Origin: Pectobacterium parmentieri
GTDB lineage: Bacteria; Pseudomonadota; Gammaproteobacteria; Enterobacterales; Enterobacteriaceae
Length of the DNA stretch: 64,000 nucleotides
Reading direction: 5' to 3'
Assembly: GCF_001742145.1 (NCBI RefSeq)
Contig: NZ_CP015749.1
Location: 3,596,001-3,660,000 of the forward strand
The translations under genes and the position numbers were made by a program. The notes below the pieces were generated by a model, which worked only from the letters and a program-made list of their open reading frames with translations, ran no database searches and was not told the DNA's origin. The first letter of the stretch is position 1; the number at the start of each line of letters is the position of its first letter. This document shows positions 60,322-64,000 of this stretch, in pieces.

Positions 60322-61485
60322 ATGCTAAATTTCACACTCCATACCCCTACCAAGATTTTGTTTGGCGAAGGCCAGATTGCTGAATTAGGCAAAGAAATTC
60401 CTGCCGATGCCCGTATTCTCATCACTTACGGCGGCGGCAGCGTGAAGCACAATGGTGTGCTGGATCAGGTCTATCGCGCACTGGAAGGCCGCAACGTACA
60501 CGCATTTTCCGGCATTGAGCCTAACCCAACGTATGAAACGCTGATGAAAGCCGTCGAAGTCGTCCGTGCGGAGAAGATTGATTTCCTGCTGGCGGTTGGC
60601 GGGGGTTCAGTGGTTGATGGCACGAAATTTATCGCTGCCGCCGCAGATTATCAGGCGGCACAGGATCCATGGCATATTCTGCAAACTGGTGGAGCGGAAA
60701 TCGATCGCGGCATCGCACTCGCTGCGGTACTCACTCTGCCAGCGACCGGTTCGGAATCTAACAACGGTGCGGTCATCACCCGTAAATCCACCAACGATAA
60801 ACTCGCTTTCCGTTCACCACACACACAGCCGCTTTTCGCCGTACTCGATCCGGTCGTGACTTACACCCTGCCCGCTCGCCAGATCGCGAACGGCGTGGTC
60901 GATGCCTTCGTTCACACGGTTGAGCAGTATCTGACCTATTCCGTTGATGCCAAAGTACAGGATCGTTTTGCGGAAGGTTTGCTACTGACGCTGGTTGAAG
61001 AAGGCCCGCGCGCGCTGGCTGAACCGGAAAACTACAAGGTCAGAGCCAATGTAATGTGGAGCGCGACCATGGCGCTGAACGGCTTGATTGGCGCAGGCGT
61101 ACCGCAGGACTGGTCAACTCATATGCTGGGACACGAATTAACGGCATTACACGGCCTCGACCATGCCCAGACACTGGCTATCGTCCTGCCCGCCATGCTG
61201 ACGGCAAGAAAAATCCAGAAGCGAGACAAACTACTGCAATACGCCGAACGCGTCTGGAATCTGCGCGACGGTAGCGAAGACCAGCGCATCAACGGCGCGA
61301 TTGCCGCTACTCGTGACTTCTTCGAGAAAATGGGCGTACCAACCCGCCTGTCTGACTATCAGTTGGATGGCAGTTCTATTCCCACGCTGGTCGCCAAACT
61401 CAGCGAGCATGGCCTGACCGCATTAGGCGAACATGGCGATATCACACTGGAAGAAAGCCAGAAGATTTATGAAGCCGCGCGTTAA
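60322..61485 (+). CDS. yqhD: NADPH-dependent aldehyde reductase / alcohol dehydrogenase YqhD
   Basis: Iron- or zinc-dependent group III alcohol dehydrogenase that removes short-chain aldehydes. It is 387 aa. Rossmann motif AVGGGSVVDGTKF, metal ligands in NGVVDAFVHTVEQY (Asp, His) and LGHELTALHGLDHAQTLAI (two His). Preceded by the nitroreductase gene with 3 bp between. Confidence 0.97.
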   Translation: MLNFTLHTPTKILFGEGQIAELGKEIPADARILITYGGGSVKHNGVLDQVYRALEGRNVHAFSGIEPNPTYETLMKAVEVVRAEKIDFLLAVGGGSVVDGTKFIAAAADYQAAQDPWHILQTGGAEIDRGIALAAVLTLPATGSESNNGAVITRKSTNDKLAFRSPHTQPLFAVLDPVVTYTLPARQIANGVVDAFVHTVEQYLTYSVDAKVQDRFAEGLLLTLVEEGPRALAEPENYKVRANVMWSATMALNGLIGAGVPQDWSTHMLGHELTALHGLDHAQTLAIVLPAMLTARKIQKRDKLLQYAERVWNLRDGSEDQRINGAIAATRDFFEKMGVPTRLSDYQLDGSSIPTLVAKLSEHGLTALGEHGDITLEESQKIYEAAR

Positions 61486-61503
61486 AGCACTTCGTATTTA
61501 GCG

Positions 61504-61544
61504 ACAGCACTGCCTATCTGGAAATAACGGATAGGCAGTGCTGT
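61504..61544 (+). terminator. Hairpin after yqhD
   Basis: Perfect 15-bp inverted repeat (61504-61518 with 61530-61544), 11-nt loop, no clear T-run. Confidence 0.6.
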
Positions 61545-61619
61545 AAGTATCCCTGCAAAACGGCCCATTCGCTTTTAGGGATCTTCCGACATACTGAATA
61601 TGTCACTGAGGAGATCGCC

Positions 61620-61919
61620 ATGCGCAAAGCACGATTCACCGAGCACCAGATCATCGCCGTTCTGAAATCAGTCGAAGCTGGCAAGGCCGTCAAAGAGGTG
61701 TGTCGCGAGGCCGCTATTTCCGAAGCCAGCTATTACAACTGGAAAGCGAAGTTTGGTGGTATGGAAGCCGCTGATATCAAAAAGATGAAAGATCTGGAGG
61801 ATGAAAATCGTCGTCTGAAACAGATGTTTGCCGATCTGAGTCTCGAGTGTCGTGATCTGAAAGATGTCATCGAAAAAAAGCTTTAAAACCAGCGATAAAG
61901 CGTGAGCTCGTTATACTGC
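61620..61919 (+). mobile_element. Truncated IS3-family element (orfA and start of orfB)
   Basis: orfA (61620-61886, 88 aa) has a transposase HTH (FTEHQIIAVLKSVEAGKAVKEVCREAAISEASYYNWK) and a leucine-zipper region ending LKDVIEKKL. A slippery run of seven A precedes its stop. The -1 frame continues as KKALKPAIKREL, the expected start of orfB, but this breaks off near 61915-61920 where rhs sequence on the other strand begins. Transposition is therefore lost. AGGAG-like bases (GAGGAGATC) precede the ATG. Confidence 0.85.
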
Positions 61920-62029
61920 CAGCGAACTTCGCTGTTCTGTGTATCACGCCAGGCCTGCAACTGACCATGGGCATTCCAGTGCAGAATTTCCCGGCGACCA
62001 TCCGGGTAGATAACGCGCGTCAGAGTCGG
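61914..62029 (-). pseudogene. rhs core fragment
   Basis: Minus-strand translation reads TLTRVIYPDGRREILHWNAH, then GQLQAWRDTQNSEVRW, a segment of the YD-repeat core of Rhs proteins. It has no start or stop of its own. The left junction is with the IS3 orfB fragment and the right junction with the first copy of an 84-bp repeated module. Confidence 0.75.
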
Positions 62030-62106
62030 GGTTTATGACCGGGATGCCCATCACCATTACAGTTGAGCGCAGGAGACTGGTGATTGAGACCGAAATTAAT
62101 TTCTGA
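62023..62106. repeat. 84-bp module, copy A
   Basis: Aligns without gaps to 63557-63640. On the minus strand both encode a LIS-(I/V)-SIT...G-(I/V)-PVIN-x-DS peptide. The two copies bracket the orphan Rhs tip region. Confidence 0.65.
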
Positions 62107-62206
62107 CGTCACACATCAAGGAATAAACAGCAGATAAAAAATAGCCAGAAGGATCGCTGGAATCACTTTCGGATTTTACTTTAATTATTACTATTAATTA
62201 ATAAAA

Positions 62207-62536
62207 TCATTCCGATGGGAATGGATGAATACACTCTTTAAATGCTTCTCTTAATAGTTCATCACTTGATTTATTAATTGATTTATTTTTATACCCTTCC
62301 ATTTTTTCTTTTAAGAAAGTTTCATTAGCTATATTTCTTTGGCTATAAAATTCTTTCTCATACTTTCCAAGATAATCGGCCTCAATAATTTTATCGAATA
62401 GTGAATTTATAGCAGTACTGCCAGCGAATTGGAGTGATTCGACATCACTGCAAGAAAATTTAGTATACATAATGAGCTTTTTCAATGCACTGATCTCATC
62501 CTGCGTAATGATTATGTTTTTCTCATTTTCTAACAC
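62207..62536 (-). CDS. Candidate immunity protein of an orphan Rhs tip
   Basis: A 109-aa acidic, helical protein (MLENEKNIIITQDEISALKK...) in low-GC DNA. It overlaps the end of the upstream Rhs tip gene by 14 bp, the usual toxin-immunity arrangement. I do not recognise the family. The call rests on position, size and composition. Confidence 0.55.
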   Translation of the reverse strand: MLENEKNIIITQDEISALKKLIMYTKFSCSDVESLQFAGSTAINSLFDKIIEADYLGKYEKEFYSQRNIANETFLKEKMEGYKNKSINKSSDELLREAFKECIHPFPSE

Positions 62537-63008
62537 CGCATTTACCTCGCATACTTATCTGATTGAGGGTTAGCTTATTCCTGGCCTCATAGTTTATATT
62601 AGACGTTATTGAGTATGGATTGCTTCCAGAGTATAAAACATCATTTAATTCTATCTTACCCGAATGAATATATTCCAACATAGAAAATCTCTTAATGTTA
62701 CTCATTTGGACGGAATCTGCTTTAAAAATGATTGCATAGTCACTACGTCCTGCATGTAAGGGATCAGTAATTAGAAGATATCTCATAATATCGTTGGGAG
62801 ACATCAAAGTATCTGTTACATATAATTTCCCTGCGGCGTTCTGGCGCTGCTGCACCAGCAGTTCCCAGCCGTTGTGTATCCAGTGGCGGCGTGAGACAAG
62901 TTCGCCGTCGCGGTCATGCTGCACTTCGGCGATCTGGTCCCCATCCCACAGATAGCGGATATCTTCATGGGTCTGGTCGTAGTGTTTGCTATTCAGGGTA
63001 TACACCAC
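62523..63008 (-). pseudogene. Orphan Rhs C-terminal fragment (core remnant plus toxin-like tip)
   Basis: 161 codons from a GTG. The first 55 residues are Rhs core (HEDIRYLWDGDQIAEVQHDRDGELVSRRHW); then after KLYVTD the sequence changes to an unrelated low-GC tip (MSPNDIMRYLLITDPLHAG, then a section ending MRGKCGVRK). The full Rhs core and the usual PxxxxDPxGL motif are missing, so this is a displaced tip. The toxin activity is unrecognised. Confidence 0.7.
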
Positions 63009-63157
63009 TCTGAAGGGGTTGCGTCTGCCCCGCTGACAACTCGGAATAATAGGGTGGATAAATTAGTGAAGCACAATACATGTTTTATCGCATACAGCTT
63101 TACAACCTATTAGGTGAATTACATCTTCTTGCTATAATACCCCCTATGATCGAGGAG

Positions 63158-63316
63158 TTAACCTGACCTCAATATAGATGGATCAAAAACAACTATCTCA
63201 TTAGAGTTTTTTTTCACGCCACAGGGAAAAACACCTATTTTTAAAATATCAAAAAGTTCTTCGAGTTTATTTTTAATTCCATCCCATTTCAGATATCTCT
63301 GCACACTAACCATCAT
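63158..63316 (-). CDS. Small ORF, possible immunity protein or fragment
   Basis: 52 codons (MMVSVQRYLKWDGIKNKLEE...VVFDPSILRSG), starting 15 bp after the stop of the degraded tip at 63332. It is low GC. No ribosome binding site is visible. It could be a truncated immunity gene. Confidence 0.4.
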   Translation of the reverse strand: MMVSVQRYLKWDGIKNKLEELFDILKIGVFPCGVKKNSNEIVVFDPSILRSG

Positions 63317-63331
63317 TAAAATATAATGACA

Positions 63332-63633
63332 CTAATCATCTACTTCCTTAACAAATTTATCATATTCAGAATTATCGGCTAGCCCTGCCTTTTTCCTCAA
63401 AAGATACTCTTTCCTTTTTCTTATAGTTTCTTTTAGAGTATAAACACCCCCTGCCTACCAACTTGGCCTATGTCCTTACTAAAGATGTCTGCATTCCACA
63501 TATCTTTAGACCGAATAGGCATACCATCCATCATTATTAAAGGCTGGCCGCTAAAAGAGTCGAGATTTATGACCGGGACGCCGATCGCCGTGCCGGTTGA
63601 GTGGGGGAGGTTGGTGATTGATATGGAGATTAG
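63332..63633 (-). pseudogene. Degraded Rhs-type C-terminal tip with frameshift
   Basis: From 63633 the minus strand reads LISISITNLPHSTGTAIG, then VPVINLDSFSGQPLIMMDG and a Trp-containing stretch to GQVGRQG. There a run of five G (around 63451) breaks the frame. One extra G would continue it as GVYTLKETIRKRKEYLLRKK to the stop at 63332. No start codon fits its length. Confidence 0.55.
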
Positions 63634-63640
63634 CCTCTAG
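63557..63640. repeat. 84-bp module, copy B
   Basis: Second copy of the module at 62023-62106, with no length difference but many substitutions. Confidence 0.65.
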
Positions 63641-63823
63641 CCTGTCCCAATGGTACCCATACCTGTGGGCAGGTAGTTCGGTTGAGTCACCTGCCTGCGT
63701 ATTAAAAAAGACAGATTTACTAAAAAATTTGACTGGTCAAAAAATAAATCTGCCATTTTTCATTTAATAATCACGACATTTACGAAATAAGAAACTCTAT
63801 GCCATTTTAATTTTACAGAAAGT

Positions 63824-64000
63824 TTAATTCTTCGATATTTTATTCAAATAAAAATCAAGATATTTTTTAGGTCGATCCTGAAAAGCTCTTTTCTTTCCGT
63901 AGCTATACGCATCATGAAAATGTTTATAAGCCATATCATATTCTTCTAACTCATAGCAAACCATCCCAAGATCAATTAGCGGAGCCGTATCTATATCTGA
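63824..64000 (-). CDS. TPR-like protein, partial (C-terminal 58 residues)
   Basis: Open to the right edge. It reads LIDLGMVCYELEEYDMAYKH then FHDAYSYGKKRAFQDRP and ends NKISKN. The spacing of Gly, Tyr and Ala fits a tetratricopeptide-like helix pair. It lies in low-GC DNA next to rhs debris. TPR-like immunity proteins are common partners of Rhs and CDI toxins, so it may belong to a cassette beyond the window. Confidence 0.55.
   Translation of the reverse strand, partial: SDIDTAPLIDLGMVCYELEEYDMAYKHFHDAYSYGKKRAFQDRPKKYLDFYLNKISKN

Overview
The window comes from an enterobacterium of the soft-rot group, most likely Pectobacterium or a close relative. The basis is the E. coli-like gene order yjgN-yjgM-rraB-argF-yjgK-pyrLBI-ridA-nrdDG and exbDB...metC-yghB-yqhC-yqhD. 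It is combined with a hecBA two-partner secretion pair, an scr sucrose regulon, a type I-E CRISPR-Cas locus and rhs debris. The species is inferred; no rRNA or tRNA gene was seen.

Layout. 1-7.2 kb: a large filamentous hemagglutinin (cut by the left edge) and its outer-membrane transporter, both on the minus strand. 7.5-17 kb: a chemoreceptor, an alpha/beta hydrolase, an M48 protease with its YjgN-type membrane partner, yjgM, rraB, argF under two ArgR boxes, and two tandem PAS-LuxR regulators. 17.4-23.3 kb: yjgK, the pyrL attenuator with pyrBI, ridA, and nrdDG behind FNR, NrdR and DnaA sites. 23.3-28.3 kb: accessory metabolic genes, including an HxlR regulator divergent from an MFS exporter and a PLP decarboxylase.

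28.4-41.6 kb is a complete type I-E system read on the minus strand: cas3, (remnant), cse1, cse2, cas7, cas5, cas6e, cas1, cas2, then CRISPR array 2 (19 repeats), a toxin-antitoxin island, and CRISPR array 1 (14 repeats). Array 1 has its own leader, which still carries the last codons of cas2, so leader plus cas2 end was duplicated. A spacer of array 1 contains an intrinsic terminator in the direction of pre-crRNA transcription. Between cas3 and cse1 lies a solitary CRISPR repeat on the opposite strand. It is preceded by promoter-like hexamers and followed by a 32-nt spacer-sized stretch and a T-run: a candidate single-unit crRNA-like gene. It overlaps a truncated HicB-like antitoxin gene. This is the most interesting feature of the window.

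41.5-49.2 kb: a bactofilin gene just upstream of cas3, then the sucrose regulon scrK, scrYAB, scrR. 49.5-61.5 kb: a DUF3829 lipoprotein, exbBD with a Fur box, a TRAP transporter operon inserted between exbB and metC, metC, yghB, yqhC, a nitroreductase and yqhD. 61.6-64 kb: an IS3-family orfA fused by recombination to rhs fragments, followed by low-GC orphan Rhs C-terminal tips with candidate immunity genes, running off the right edge.

All functional statements are by recognition of motifs and family resemblance from memory; no search was run.
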